Shown here one piece after another: positions 1-8,693 of a DNA stretch of 64,000 bases. Both the position numbers and the translations under genes were made by a program. The stretch lies in NCBI GenBank assembly GCA_934433485.1, contig CAKRZR010000007.1, positions 53,503 to 117,502 of the forward strand, in the 5' to 3' direction. This DNA is from an uncultured Eubacteriales bacterium. Its GTDB lineage: Bacteria > Bacillota > Clostridia > Oscillospirales > CAG-272. Position 1 is the stretch's first letter, and each line of letters opens with the position of its first letter. The notes beneath the pieces are model-generated. The model saw only the letters and a list, made by a program, of their open reading frames with translations, was not told the origin of the DNA and did no database searches.

Positions 1-30
1 GCAAAAATCCGATTTTATCAGAGCATCATA

Positions 31-80
31 AAAAAGACACAGACAGATGTATCGGTTTATACATCCTGCCTGTGTCTTTT
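31..80 (-). terminator. Rho-independent terminator of the ABC export operon
   Basis: A long, nearly perfect hairpin (arms built on AAAAGACACAGACAG and its complement, loop around 51-60) lies just beyond the stop codon at 93. It is followed by an A/T run on both sides, so it could work in both directions. It closes the minus-strand operon that runs from 4689 to 93. Confidence 0.8.
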
Positions 81-92
81 CTTTCGATGCGG

Positions 93-1142
93 TCACTCCG
101 GCTCCGACATTTCTCCGGTAAGAATTTCCGCTTCCTCCAGGGCTTCCTCTACCGTGGTCGGCTGCATCTGCCACAGAGTCTCCAGCACCTCGTCCTCGAT
201 GGTGTATATGATGGTGGATTTCTGCGGTGTGTAATAATATGCGTCGCCGTCCGCGTTTTTGTCTCCCGTGTACAGCGTGTAGGTTGCATCCATACGGGTC
301 GTGGTCTGTGTGCTCTGTCCGTCGGTGGTCGTTTCCGTGCCTGTCACCGTGACCGGCTTTTTGTATTCGATGCGGATACCGGCGGATTTTCCCGCAGTCG
401 TATCGATCCCGTATTCCGCCATTTCCACGTCATCGGCGTAATAGTCCGCCCATCTGGTGCAGTCGAACTCACAGAAAATGTCGTAGATAAGCGACGTATC
501 CTCCGGAACAGTGAATACGCGCTCTTCCCCGGTCGGCAGGGTGACGGTGATCGATGTGATATAGTCCGTCTCAATATCGGATACCGGCGTATCCAGCACG
601 ATAAGGTCGTCCATGTCGTACTGGAAATACGGCAGGAGCCCGGATGAGATCATATAGAACTTTCCGTCATCGTTCTGAAAATAGTATTCGCCATTGAAGG
701 TGTTTTTGTCCCCGATGGCGTAGCGGTACGTGGTATTTCCGTTGTACGTGACTTCGATCGCCACCGCCGGATCGTCCAGTCCGTAGTCCGCGGCGTCTCC
801 TTCGTCAACGGAACGGTTTGCCGCAATCGAGGAAATCGCCGAAACCATCGACGCGACACGATCCGTGTTCAGCGGGAACTGCGGATCCGCCGCCTGCCAT
901 GTGTCGCCGGATTTTGTAAACGTGAGCCACTCGCCGGAGAGGTCTCGGTTTTTATACCGGATCTCCGTTGCCGTGGACGCATCCAGCTCCACGAGCGTGA
1001 GCATCGTGTCCTCGCCGGCAGCCTCCGCGGCTTCCCTGCGGTCATTGGCGTCCGACAGCGCGAGGTAGGCGACCAGGATCCCCGCGAATACGACGAGGAG
1101 CACGAAGATGGGTACGAGCTTGTTTTTGCGTTTTTTTGCCAT
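93..1142 (-). CDS. DUF4340-like membrane-anchored protein of a Gld-type ABC system
   Basis: 349-residue protein starting MAKKRKNK, with one N-terminal membrane segment (about residues 9-28) and a large extracytoplasmic part. The layout resembles DUF4340 proteins, which accompany GldG-like subunits in Firmicutes ABC export operons; the molecular function is unknown. The ATG at 1142 is chosen because it has an AGAAAGG ribosome site and lies 2 nt after the stop of the upstream gene; a longer frame reaching 1319 would overlap that gene. It is the last of four tightly linked genes. The domain name is from recall of the family pattern, not a search. Confidence 0.75.
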   Translation of the reverse strand: MAKKRKNKLVPIFVLLVVFAGILVAYLALSDANDRREAAEAAGEDTMLTLVELDASTATEIRYKNRDLSGEWLTFTKSGDTWQAADPQFPLNTDRVASMVSAISSIAANRSVDEGDAADYGLDDPAVAIEVTYNGNTTYRYAIGDKNTFNGEYYFQNDDGKFYMISSGLLPYFQYDMDDLIVLDTPVSDIETDYITSITVTLPTGEERVFTVPEDTSLIYDIFCEFDCTRWADYYADDVEMAEYGIDTTAGKSAGIRIEYKKPVTVTGTETTTDGQSTQTTTRMDATYTLYTGDKNADGDAYYYTPQKSTIIYTIEDEVLETLWQMQPTTVEEALEEAEILTGEMSEPE

Positions 1143-1144
1143 AC

Positions 1145-2626
1145 TCACGCCTTTCTTCTGCGGAACCATACCGCAAAGCCAACACCAAGCACCGCGACAG
1201 GCAGGATCACCGTCACCACGGCTGCCCAGAACGTCTGCTGCGCGGCGGTCAGCGTCAGTGCCTCTACCTGCAGCTGCTTTGCGAGAATCGACAGCGACAC
1301 CGGGTTCTCCGCCATCCATCCGACGGACGCCATGAACACCGTCGAGTTGCCGCCGGAGACGTACTGGTCGGTGCTCTCATCCACAATCGACGGAGACGAG
1401 TACCACACAAACTTGTACGTGTCCCCTCTGGCGCCGTCCGCCTCGCCCGATACGCCGACGCCGAGATAGCACGTGCCGGAGATGTCGCCGTCCTCCTTCT
1501 CAAACGTGGTCAGCTCCTTCTCGAGCGATTTCACATATGCCTGGGACGAGGAGGTGAGGATCGGGTATACTGTTGCCCCGCTGCCGTTTGTGATGATCCC
1601 GTGCGCGGCGTTCATGAGCGTGTATCGCACATCGTCAACGCCCTCCATCGGTCCGGTGGAGCCAATCGACGGGAGCAGCGAATAGGGATACCCATTGTAC
1701 CGGTCGCGTGAGGACTCAAACACCAGACCGTCTACGGATTCCAGTCCCATTTCCTCGCACAGCGCGGCGAGATTCGGCATACCGGTCTCCGTATAGTGAT
1801 CGTAGCTCGTGATGAGTATGATATTGCCGCCCTCCACGAGATACGCCGACAGCATCGCCCGCTCATCCGCGTTGATGTCCGAGGTCGGGTTTGCGATGAG
1901 GATCGCCGTGCAGTCCGCCGGGACCGCGTCCACGGTCAGAAGCGACAGAGACGCCATGCCGATGTTATCGCTGGTGATGTAGCCCTGGTACGTCGAGGAC
2001 AGCTCCGTCTCGCCATGACCGGTCAGGCTGTAGAGCATTGGCAGGTCGGCGCGGGTCACATAGTCGATCGCCGAGGTAAACGCAAGCTCGCCTGCAAAAT
2101 ACTTCGTACCGGTGGGCATTTGTCCGGTATAGAGATAATTGTAGTAATCCTCCTCGGAATACTGTGTCTGGTAGATGTCGCTGTAGTTCACGATCGTGTG
2201 GCGCAGATCGGACGCCACGATCACGCTGTTTTGCGACAGAGTCTCGTCCGTATACTGAGAGATGAACGTCGGTCGGGTCGCGGGATCCACCGTCTCCACC
2301 TTGACATGGCGGTTCATCGCCTCGTAGCGCTCTAAGAGGGTCAGGATCGTTGTATCCTCCATGCCGCGCTCGGCAAGCAGGTACAGATGCACGTCCGTAT
2401 CCACGCCGGACAGGATCGTTTCCGTTTCCTCGCCGACGGTGTACAGTCCAAGCGCGCTGCCGTCGAATTTCGTCACGGTCGCGGGCAGCTCGCTGACAAA
2501 GAGATTGAGCACCACGATCACCGCGATGACCACCGCCGTCGTCGTCAGGCTGAGGGAACCGAGCTTCAATACCCGTTTTCCGCCTGGCGTGCGCGTCTTT
2601 TTTGTTTTCGTTTCCGTTTTGTTCAT
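1145..2626 (-). CDS. GldG-like ABC-associated extracytoplasmic protein
   Basis: 493 residues. A lysine/threonine-rich start is followed by a membrane segment (about 22-45), a long outside domain, and a C-terminal membrane helix ending in an RRRKA basic tail. This two-anchor layout matches the GldG/ABC-type uncharacterised transport family, which works with a GldA-type ATPase and a GldF-type permease. The ATG at 2626 has a perfect AGGAGG 8 nt upstream, which also spans the stop codon of the permease, so translation is probably coupled. The substrate is unknown. Confidence 0.8.
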   Translation of the reverse strand: MNKTETKTKKTRTPGGKRVLKLGSLSLTTTAVVIAVIVVLNLFVSELPATVTKFDGSALGLYTVGEETETILSGVDTDVHLYLLAERGMEDTTILTLLERYEAMNRHVKVETVDPATRPTFISQYTDETLSQNSVIVASDLRHTIVNYSDIYQTQYSEEDYYNYLYTGQMPTGTKYFAGELAFTSAIDYVTRADLPMLYSLTGHGETELSSTYQGYITSDNIGMASLSLLTVDAVPADCTAILIANPTSDINADERAMLSAYLVEGGNIILITSYDHYTETGMPNLAALCEEMGLESVDGLVFESSRDRYNGYPYSLLPSIGSTGPMEGVDDVRYTLMNAAHGIITNGSGATVYPILTSSSQAYVKSLEKELTTFEKEDGDISGTCYLGVGVSGEADGARGDTYKFVWYSSPSIVDESTDQYVSGGNSTVFMASVGWMAENPVSLSILAKQLQVEALTLTAAQQTFWAAVVTVILPVAVLGVGFAVWFRRRKA

Positions 2627-2639
2627 ACCGCGCACCTCC

Positions 2640-3503
2640 TTACGCAAAGCGTTTCTTTTCCATGGACTGCACCGTTAAGAAGCAGAACAGTCCGCATACG
2701 GACAGGTAATAGACGATCGCCGTGAGATCGAAAATGCCGTTTGTGAAGTCGCTCAACCGATCGAAAAGGGCGAGACTTTGCAGCAGCTTCGGGAACGTGC
2801 CGGCAAACAGCTCGCTCTTCCAGAAATACAGCCCCGCGATCCCGAATACCAGCACCGCCGTAACGGTCAGCGCCGCCGTAGTATCCTTCGTCACCGCCTG
2901 TACGATCAGTCCGACCGCGCACGCCAGAAGGAGGAACGCGACAAAGGAAGCGGCAGCCGTGGTCGGGATCAGCCCCGCGATGCCGTTCATCAGATAGCAG
3001 AACAGCATGGCAGCCACGCCGAGCACCGCCGCGATCACCTGGCTCTCCGTCAGGGACGAGAGAAACATACCGATCGAGACAAGCGCGCAGCCAAGCAGGA
3101 AAAACGCCAGAATCGCGCCGTACGCACTGCCCAGCGCCACCGTGCCGAAGGTAGCAAGCAATAGCGGGTACAGGCACATCACGCCGACCGGGATCGCAAG
3201 CACCGTCACCATCGCGAGGAACTTCGCCATCACGACGGCGGTCATGGACAGCGGCAGAGCGTAGAGCAGCTGGTCGGTCCGCGCGTGCTTTTCCTCCGAG
3301 AAGGAACGCATGGTCAGCACCGGCACCGCGATCAGGAACACAAACGCCATCCCCGACAGCGCCACTTCAAAATTCGGATAGCCGCCCATTAAGTTGTAAA
3401 CCGTCATATAGATGCCCGTCATGCAGAGGATGAACGCCATGAAAATCGCGCCCGTCATCCCACAGAAGTACGAGCGCACCTCGCGTCTGTAAATCGCACT
3501 CAA
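2640..3503 (-). CDS. ABC transporter permease (GldF-like)
   Basis: 287-residue polytopic membrane protein with about six hydrophobic segments, beginning LSAIYRREVRSYF, typical of ABC-2 permeases that carry a short amphipathic N-terminus before the first helix. The start is taken as TTG at 3503 because GAGGAGG sits 8 nt upstream at the end of the ATPase gene; no in-frame ATG lies nearby, and reading further upstream would run deep into the ATPase gene. It should form the membrane channel with the ATPase encoded just upstream. The start codon is less certain than the identity. Confidence 0.85.
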   Translation of the reverse strand: MSAIYRREVRSYFCGMTGAIFMAFILCMTGIYMTVYNLMGGYPNFEVALSGMAFVFLIAVPVLTMRSFSEEKHARTDQLLYALPLSMTAVVMAKFLAMVTVLAIPVGVMCLYPLLLATFGTVALGSAYGAILAFFLLGCALVSIGMFLSSLTESQVIAAVLGVAAMLFCYLMNGIAGLIPTTAAASFVAFLLLACAVGLIVQAVTKDTTAALTVTAVLVFGIAGLYFWKSELFAGTFPKLLQSLALFDRLSDFTNGIFDLTAIVYYLSVCGLFCFLTVQSMEKKRFA

Positions 3504-3516
3504 AATCCATTCCTCC

Positions 3517-4689
3517 TCATCTGCCGCCAAACAGCGGTGTGTAGCCGTCGCCGTTGTCGTCCGGCTTGTCGTCATCTTTATGCGTGTCCGCTTTCTCACC
3601 CGCGGTGGTCACGGGCACATCCGTCTCCGTATCGGGATTTTCCGCCCGATCCTCGTCCTCCCGCTTTATAACCTCGTCGGCATGCAGCGCGGTGAGAAGA
3701 TCGACCGTACCGTCCGGCTGCTCCACTGGCTTTTTCTCTTCCGTGAGCGAAAGGAACACCGTCTCCAGCGTCACCTTTTCGTGATTCATGGAGAGAATCG
3801 GCACCCTGGCGTCGGCGAAGCGGTAGAACAGGCTCTCGCGGATGTCGTCGTCTCCGGCAAGGGTCAGGCGCAGATGGGTCAGTCCTGCCTCGCCGTCCGT
3901 GATCTCCCGCGCCGTGATCTCCGGATATGCGTCGAGCAGCGGTACGATTGTGTTTCTGTCGCCGCGCACGTCCAGATCGATGGTGCTCTTGCCCTCGTAC
4001 AGGGTGGTGAGGTTCTCGATGGTGTCGGACGCGACGATTTTTCCGTGCGCGATGATGATAACGTAATCGCAGACCGCGCTGATCTCGGACAAGATATGGC
4101 TCGACAGAATCACGGTGTGGTCCGCCCCCAGCTCCCGCACCAGCTCGCGGATCTCAATGATCTGGAGCGGGTCCAGACCGACGGTCGGCTCGTCCAGAAT
4201 GATGATCTCCGGATCGCCGAGGATTGCCTGCGCGATTCCGACGCGCTGCCGGTAGCCCTTCGACAGATTTTTAATCAGTCTGCCGCGCATACCGACAAGC
4301 CCGGTGCGGTTCTCCACACGTTCGACCTCTTTGTACAGAGCGTCGCCGCGCAGTCCTTTTGCACGACCGACGAACAAGAGATATTCGTCCGGGGTCATAT
4401 CGGTGTACAGCGGCGGCAGCTCCGGCAGATACCCGATTTTCTTTTTCGCTTCCACGGCGTCCTCGTAAATGTCCAGTCCGTCGATGGTGACAGACCCGGA
4501 CGTCGCGGCAAGACAGCCGGTGATGATGTTCATGGTGGTGGACTTTCCGGCACCGTTCGGTCCGAGGAACCCATACACGCGTCCCTTTTCCATCGCGAAG
4601 CTCACATCCTGTACGGCAGCGAAATCGCCGTACCTTTTGGTCAGGTTTTTGACTTCGATCAAAGCGTCCTCCTCTGTGTTGCGATACAT
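3517..4689 (-). CDS. ABC transporter ATP-binding protein (GldA-like)
   Basis: About 390 residues. The Walker A motif GPNGAGKST, signature LSKGYRQRVG and Walker B IIILDEPTVGLDP are all present, giving a full ABC-2-type nucleotide-binding domain in the first 230 residues. The C-terminal part adds a domain found in GldA/NatA-type proteins and then a long acidic, Asp/Glu/Thr-rich tail with no recognised domain. First gene of the four-gene operon. Starts are possible at 4701 or 4689; 4689 (MYRNTEED) has slightly better spacing from a GGGCGG stretch. The likely role is to power export through the 2640-3503 permease. Confidence 0.9.
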   Translation of the reverse strand: MYRNTEEDALIEVKNLTKRYGDFAAVQDVSFAMEKGRVYGFLGPNGAGKSTTMNIITGCLAATSGSVTIDGLDIYEDAVEAKKKIGYLPELPPLYTDMTPDEYLLFVGRAKGLRGDALYKEVERVENRTGLVGMRGRLIKNLSKGYRQRVGIAQAILGDPEIIILDEPTVGLDPLQIIEIRELVRELGADHTVILSSHILSEISAVCDYVIIIAHGKIVASDTIENLTTLYEGKSTIDLDVRGDRNTIVPLLDAYPEITAREITDGEAGLTHLRLTLAGDDDIRESLFYRFADARVPILSMNHEKVTLETVFLSLTEEKKPVEQPDGTVDLLTALHADEVIKREDEDRAENPDTETDVPVTTAGEKADTHKDDDKPDDNGDGYTPLFGGR

Positions 4690-4728
4690 TGTACCGCCCA
4701 TATCCTCTGGAATCTGATACTATGGAAT

Positions 4729-4734
4729 AGTATA
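4729..4734 (-). promoter_or_regulatory. Candidate extended -10 of the ABC operon
   Basis: TATACT preceded by TGTGC on the minus strand, about 40 nt upstream of the ATPase start. No good -35 hexamer is visible, so it would act as an extended -10 promoter. Confidence 0.45.
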
Positions 4735-4935
4735 GCACACAAATCTGAAAATTGGCTGAAAATTGCACGAATTTTTCGTTTTTTTCGGACGCTGTCCGGG
4801 GGCTGTTTTTACAACTTCCCGTTGCGGGGAGTGTTGTATCGGACGGTAGTCCGATGTCCTGTTTATGCACCGGAATCGGTGCGGGATTTATTTCGCTTGT
4901 TTGTCTTGTATTCTGATTATTAGCTGACTCGATGC

Positions 4936-5160
4936 GTCAACTACAGATCCTCGCAGGGGCGGTCATAGAGAAAGGGTCACTATCACTAACGTGATCGTGC
5001 GGATTTGCGAATCTCTCCCTATCTCTCCGACACCTCTCAACGGAACCACGCTTGCGTGGTTCTTGGTAGGGATGATTCCTAAGAAGGGTGTAGGGACCGC
5101 AGTCCCTCGTCCTTCGAGAGCTGTGTCGGCTCCGGTGCCACCCCGCAAGGAGCAATAAAA
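4936..5160. other. Gene-free region with palindrome, no convincing gene
   Basis: Between the ABC operon and mreB there are about 900 nt without a credible gene. This part holds an 18-bp palindrome (AACCACGCTTGCGTGGTT, about 5043-5061) and a stretch resembling the decayed repeat elements seen near 50-57 kb (CCGCAGTCCCTCG and similar). Short open frames here lack ribosome sites and protein-like composition. Confidence 0.5.
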
Positions 5161-5170
5161 TCTACACGTA

Positions 5171-5290
5171 CGACGTGGTATTCCCCATTGGTGAAACCAA
5201 TATAAACGACATAAGCAAAACATAATTCCTTATAATCCCATAGGAGCGACGTGGTATTCCCCATTGGTGAAGCCAACACAAACAATACAA
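5171..5290. repeat. Two direct copies of a roughly 40-nt repeat
   Basis: The 25-nt core starting CGACGTGGTATTCCCCATTG occurs at 5171-5195 and again at 5247-5271, a period of 76 nt. Similarity continues for another 15-20 nt after each core. The unit is non-coding as far as can be seen. Confidence 0.85.
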
Positions 5291-5418
5291 GATAAACGCC
5301 GCCTACCTTATCCCCAATAAAGAAAACAATCCCCAAAGGAAATTTCCAAACAAGTTTGGGAGCGGGATACATCCCGCAGATCGCCGGACTCCCGTCCGGG
5401 CATTCCCATGCATAGACC

Positions 5419-5457
5419 GTGACAAGTCCCGGAAGACAAGACAGCGGGACTTGTCAC
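5419..5457. repeat. Perfect 13-bp hairpin upstream of mreB
   Basis: GTGACAAGTCCCG (5419-5431) and its exact complement (5445-5457) flank a 13-nt loop. It has no U-run, so it is not an ordinary terminator. It sits about 50 nt upstream of the mreB -35 box. Confidence 0.7.
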
Positions 5458-5503
5458 GCAATAGAGCCCCTGGACAAAGTCCGGGAGAATTTCGCAAAAA
5501 TCG

Positions 5504-5532
5504 TTGCAAATTGCTTTTTCATGATGTATAAT
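5504..5532 (+). promoter_or_regulatory. Promoter of mreB
   Basis: TTGCAA at 5504-5509 and TATAAT at 5527-5532 with 17-nt spacing; about 94 nt upstream of the chosen start codon. Confidence 0.7.
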
Positions 5533-5625
5533 AGAAGATGAGTATTTTTCACTGCACCACAGCACACGACTGCCGGACGGTTTCATTTGCCGTGCATGGC
5601 AGGAAAGGTTCGGGTATCGTACAGG

Positions 5626-6636
5626 ATGAGCAAAGACATTGGCATCGATCTGGGCACCGCGACGGTCCTCGTCTACGTCAAGGGACGCGGGATTGTCATC
5701 AAGGAGCCCTCGGTCGTCGCTATAGATAAAAACACAGGCAAAATATTGAAGTTCGGCAGGGAGGCGCAGCTGATGCTCGGTCGCACACCGGGAAACATCA
5801 CCGCGATCCGACCTCTGCGCGACGGCGTGATCACCCAATACGACATCACGCAGAAAATGATCCAGCATTTCATCAAAAAATCGTGCGGCACCGTCCTCTT
5901 CAAGCCGCGCGTCATCATCTGCGTGCCCAGCGGCATTACAGAGGTGGAGGAACGCGCCGTAGTCGATGCCGCAACCCAGGCGGGCGCAAAACGCACCTAC
6001 CTCATTGAGGAACCGGTCGCGGCTGCCATCGGCGCGGGCATCAATATCGCAGCACCCAGAGGGCATATGGTGCTTGATATCGGCGGCGGCACCTCGGACA
6101 TCGCGGTCATCTCGCTCGGCGGCGTGGTCGTGTCCGAATCGATCAAGGTCGCCGGAGACAAATTCGACGAAGCGATCATCCGCTACGTCCGCAGAAAACA
6201 CAACGTCCTCATCGGCGAGCGGACCGCAGAGGAAATCAAAATCAAAATCGGCTGCGCCTGGCCGCGAGACGAAGTGCGCGCCATCGACGTCAAGGGACGC
6301 TGTCTGGTACAGGGGCTGCCGCGCATGGTGCGGATCTCGTCCGCGGAAATTCCGGACGCCTTAGAGGAGCCGATCACCTCCATCGTCGAGGCGGTCTGCT
6401 CCGTCATTGAACGCACGCCACCGGAGCTCATCGGCGACATCCTGCAAAACGGCATCGTCATGACCGGCGGCGGTTCCCTGCTCTGGGGGCTTGACCGGCT
6501 CATCACCTACGCGACCGGCGTGCGCACCAGAGTGGCGGACAAGGCGATCTCCTGCGTAGCTCTCGGCACCGGCCGTTCGCTGGAAATGCTGAACCGGCTG
6601 CCGGAGGACACCGTCAATCTCTCCCGCATGGGCTGA
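5626..6636 (+). CDS. mreB: MreB/Mbl-family rod-shape actin homologue
   Basis: 336 residues. It begins SKDIGIDLGTATVLVYVKG, the first phosphate-binding loop of the MreB family, and has the second loop VLDIGGGTSDIAV and a C-terminal GGGSLLWGLD, so the actin/Hsp70-type ATPase fold is complete. MreB filaments guide lateral cell-wall synthesis under the membrane. The length fits the family (330-350). The start at 5626 matches the usual MreB N-terminus, but its ribosome site is poor; in-frame ATGs at 5596 and 5587 are alternatives. It stands alone with its own promoter rather than in the common mreBCD cluster, so it may be a secondary Mbl- or MreBH-like paralogue. Confidence 0.92.
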   Translation: MSKDIGIDLGTATVLVYVKGRGIVIKEPSVVAIDKNTGKILKFGREAQLMLGRTPGNITAIRPLRDGVITQYDITQKMIQHFIKKSCGTVLFKPRVIICVPSGITEVEERAVVDAATQAGAKRTYLIEEPVAAAIGAGINIAAPRGHMVLDIGGGTSDIAVISLGGVVVSESIKVAGDKFDEAIIRYVRRKHNVLIGERTAEEIKIKIGCAWPRDEVRAIDVKGRCLVQGLPRMVRISSAEIPDALEEPITSIVEAVCSVIERTPPELIGDILQNGIVMTGGGSLLWGLDRLITYATGVRTRVADKAISCVALGTGRSLEMLNRLPEDTVNLSRMG

Positions 6637-6753
6637 CGGTGCCAAAGACCCACGATGGTCCCGGCGCGTAAGCTCCGCATAACGCAACATAGTAAGCTGC
6701 GCATGAATCCAAACCGATCTTTCTTTTCACCAATTCAGATATGAGGTATGTCT

Positions 6754-8607
6754 ATGATAACAAAGCATTTGAAGACTGCGGTCATCACAGAACTTGCCAT
6801 CGAAACGCCGTGCTTTGCGGAGGCTGACCGTGAAAGACTGCGTGCCATGCTCGCCGACACCTTTGCCGTAGTCCTGCAGGACGGCAAATCCGGCGACCTC
6901 TGGCGGCTGCGCGTGCTTTTGCGCGATGGGAACCGGGCGGATACCGTACATACAGACGGCGAAAACTGGGGCGCGATCGAGGCTAAAATGGACGAAATGG
7001 CGTATACCGTCTCCGTTTCCCTGCCGATTCGCGAGCTTCTCGTGGAGGGCGGCTCTCTCCCGGCGATCTGGGAAGGACTGTACTATCTCGTGCGCCGACT
7101 CGGCACCTCCGTAAACGGCACGAACAGAAAAGCCGCGATGACGGTGTCGTCCTTCGCGTACGCGAAAAACTACCGCGAAACCGCCATCGACAACGCGCGC
7201 ATTCTCCCGGGCATCCGCTCCGACCGCAATGTCGAGATGCTCTCCGCCGGCGCGCATATGGACGGGATCACTACCCCCGACTTTTTGTCCGATATGGTCA
7301 TGGCGGAGGTGCATCTGGATACCGCTGCCCGTGACGGCTCGTTTGCAACCGCGGCGGCGCTGGTCGATTTCTACGCGCAGACCGGCGTGAACGCGATCTG
7401 GCTCTGTCCGATCTATAACCGCGACAAGGTGAGCAACGGCTACGGCAACCGGGGGCTGCACACCATCGATTCCGCCTATACCGGCTGCGCGGATCCCTCC
7501 GACGGCTGGAGCGTCGTGCGCAAATTCGTCGATTACGCACACGGCAGACAGGTGCGCATCTTCCTCGATGTGATTTCGTGGGGCGTGATGAAGGGCTCGC
7601 CGCTATGTGCAGGGCACCCGGATTGGTTCGAGGGCGAAGCATGGGGCGGTCGCGCCTTCAACTGGAAAAATGAGGAATTTCGTGCGTGGTTTGTCGATAA
7701 GGCGGTCGAAAATCTCATCTACACGCACGCGGACGGCTATCGCTGCGACTGTGAACCGAACTACGGCGGCTACGACGTCTGGGGAGAGGTGCGCCGCAGA
7801 ATGTACGCTGCGGGTCGAAAGATCGCCATCATCGCCGAGGACAACTGCGTCCGGAACGGCGTGTTCGATCTGGAGCAGGACGGCGTGCTCGACTACTCCG
7901 ACCATGACCGTGGCGCGCAGTACCGGCATCCCACAGCACCGTATCTCTCCGGCATCGACATCGTGGACAGCGTGAAAACCGGTTATGCCATCGGCTCCAC
8001 GCCTGCACAGACGGATCCCGCAACGCGCGGCACGGCACGGTACTACACGCATACCGTCACGAACCACGACTACCAGAGCCGACTCGTGCGCGGCAACCGA
8101 CTGGTGATCGGCTATCAGGCGATTTTGGCGCCCTTTATCCCGGTCTGGTTCTGCGGCGACGAATTTGGCATGGACGAGACAGGCACAGTCATCTATTTCT
8201 CGAAGATCCGCTGGGAGCTTCTGGAATCCCCTGCAAACCGCATCTTCTATGAGGACGTCAAGCAAATGCTCCGCCTGCGCCGCATGTTCCCGGACATCTT
8301 CGCGCACTTCCCGGAAAACCACCGCGACGCGAATATGGAGCGGATCCCGGTGACAAAGGACGGCGAAAAAACGCTCACCGGCTATGCCCGAGTCGGCAAG
8401 GGGCGCGCGGTGCTCGTGATCCCGGCGGTGGAGGACGGCGTATACGAAGCCGCCATTCCGCGCCTCCTGGACGGTGCGGTCACGGTAACGGATCTCACCA
8501 CGAACCAGGTCGTCTACGAGGGAGACGCGTCATCGTTTACACAAATGCACCTGCCGCTCGCCAAAGAACGCATGGGCATCTTCTTTATGGAATCCACAAT
8601 TGGCTAA
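6754..8607 (+). CDS. GH13 alpha-amylase-family glycoside hydrolase
   Basis: 617 residues, no signal peptide, so probably cytoplasmic. GH13 active-site blocks are visible: GYRCDCEP with the nucleophile Asp332, IIAEDN with the acid Glu362, and TNHDYQ with Asp439. An N-terminal domain of about 190 residues precedes the barrel, and a beta-rich C-terminal domain follows. It likely acts on alpha-glucosides. The ATG at 6754 is preferred over 6748 because GAGG lies 7 nt before it. A terminator at 8611 separates it from the solute-binding genes, but the same orientation suggests shared use of imported oligosaccharides. The exact substrate cannot be read. Confidence 0.82.
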   Translation: MITKHLKTAVITELAIETPCFAEADRERLRAMLADTFAVVLQDGKSGDLWRLRVLLRDGNRADTVHTDGENWGAIEAKMDEMAYTVSVSLPIRELLVEGGSLPAIWEGLYYLVRRLGTSVNGTNRKAAMTVSSFAYAKNYRETAIDNARILPGIRSDRNVEMLSAGAHMDGITTPDFLSDMVMAEVHLDTAARDGSFATAAALVDFYAQTGVNAIWLCPIYNRDKVSNGYGNRGLHTIDSAYTGCADPSDGWSVVRKFVDYAHGRQVRIFLDVISWGVMKGSPLCAGHPDWFEGEAWGGRAFNWKNEEFRAWFVDKAVENLIYTHADGYRCDCEPNYGGYDVWGEVRRRMYAAGRKIAIIAEDNCVRNGVFDLEQDGVLDYSDHDRGAQYRHPTAPYLSGIDIVDSVKTGYAIGSTPAQTDPATRGTARYYTHTVTNHDYQSRLVRGNRLVIGYQAILAPFIPVWFCGDEFGMDETGTVIYFSKIRWELLESPANRIFYEDVKQMLRLRRMFPDIFAHFPENHRDANMERIPVTKDGEKTLTGYARVGKGRAVLVIPAVEDGVYEAAIPRLLDGAVTVTDLTTNQVVYEGDASSFTQMHLPLAKERMGIFFMESTIG

Positions 8608-8610
8608 CGG

Positions 8611-8653
8611 ACTGCGCGGAAAACCTCCGGACAGGATTTTCCGCGCAGTTTTC
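8611..8653 (+). terminator. Terminator after the GH13 gene
   Basis: Perfect 13-bp stem (ACTGCGCGGAAAA and complement) with a 13-nt loop followed by TTTC, immediately after the stop codon. Confidence 0.75.
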
Positions 8654-8693
8654 ATTTTCAAAACAAATTTTTTCAATAAGAAAGGCAATCTCC

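Noticed and set aside
3580..4923. Long plus-strand frame of 447 residues
   Set aside because: Antisense shadow of the ABC ATPase gene, with no ribosome site or protein-like composition.
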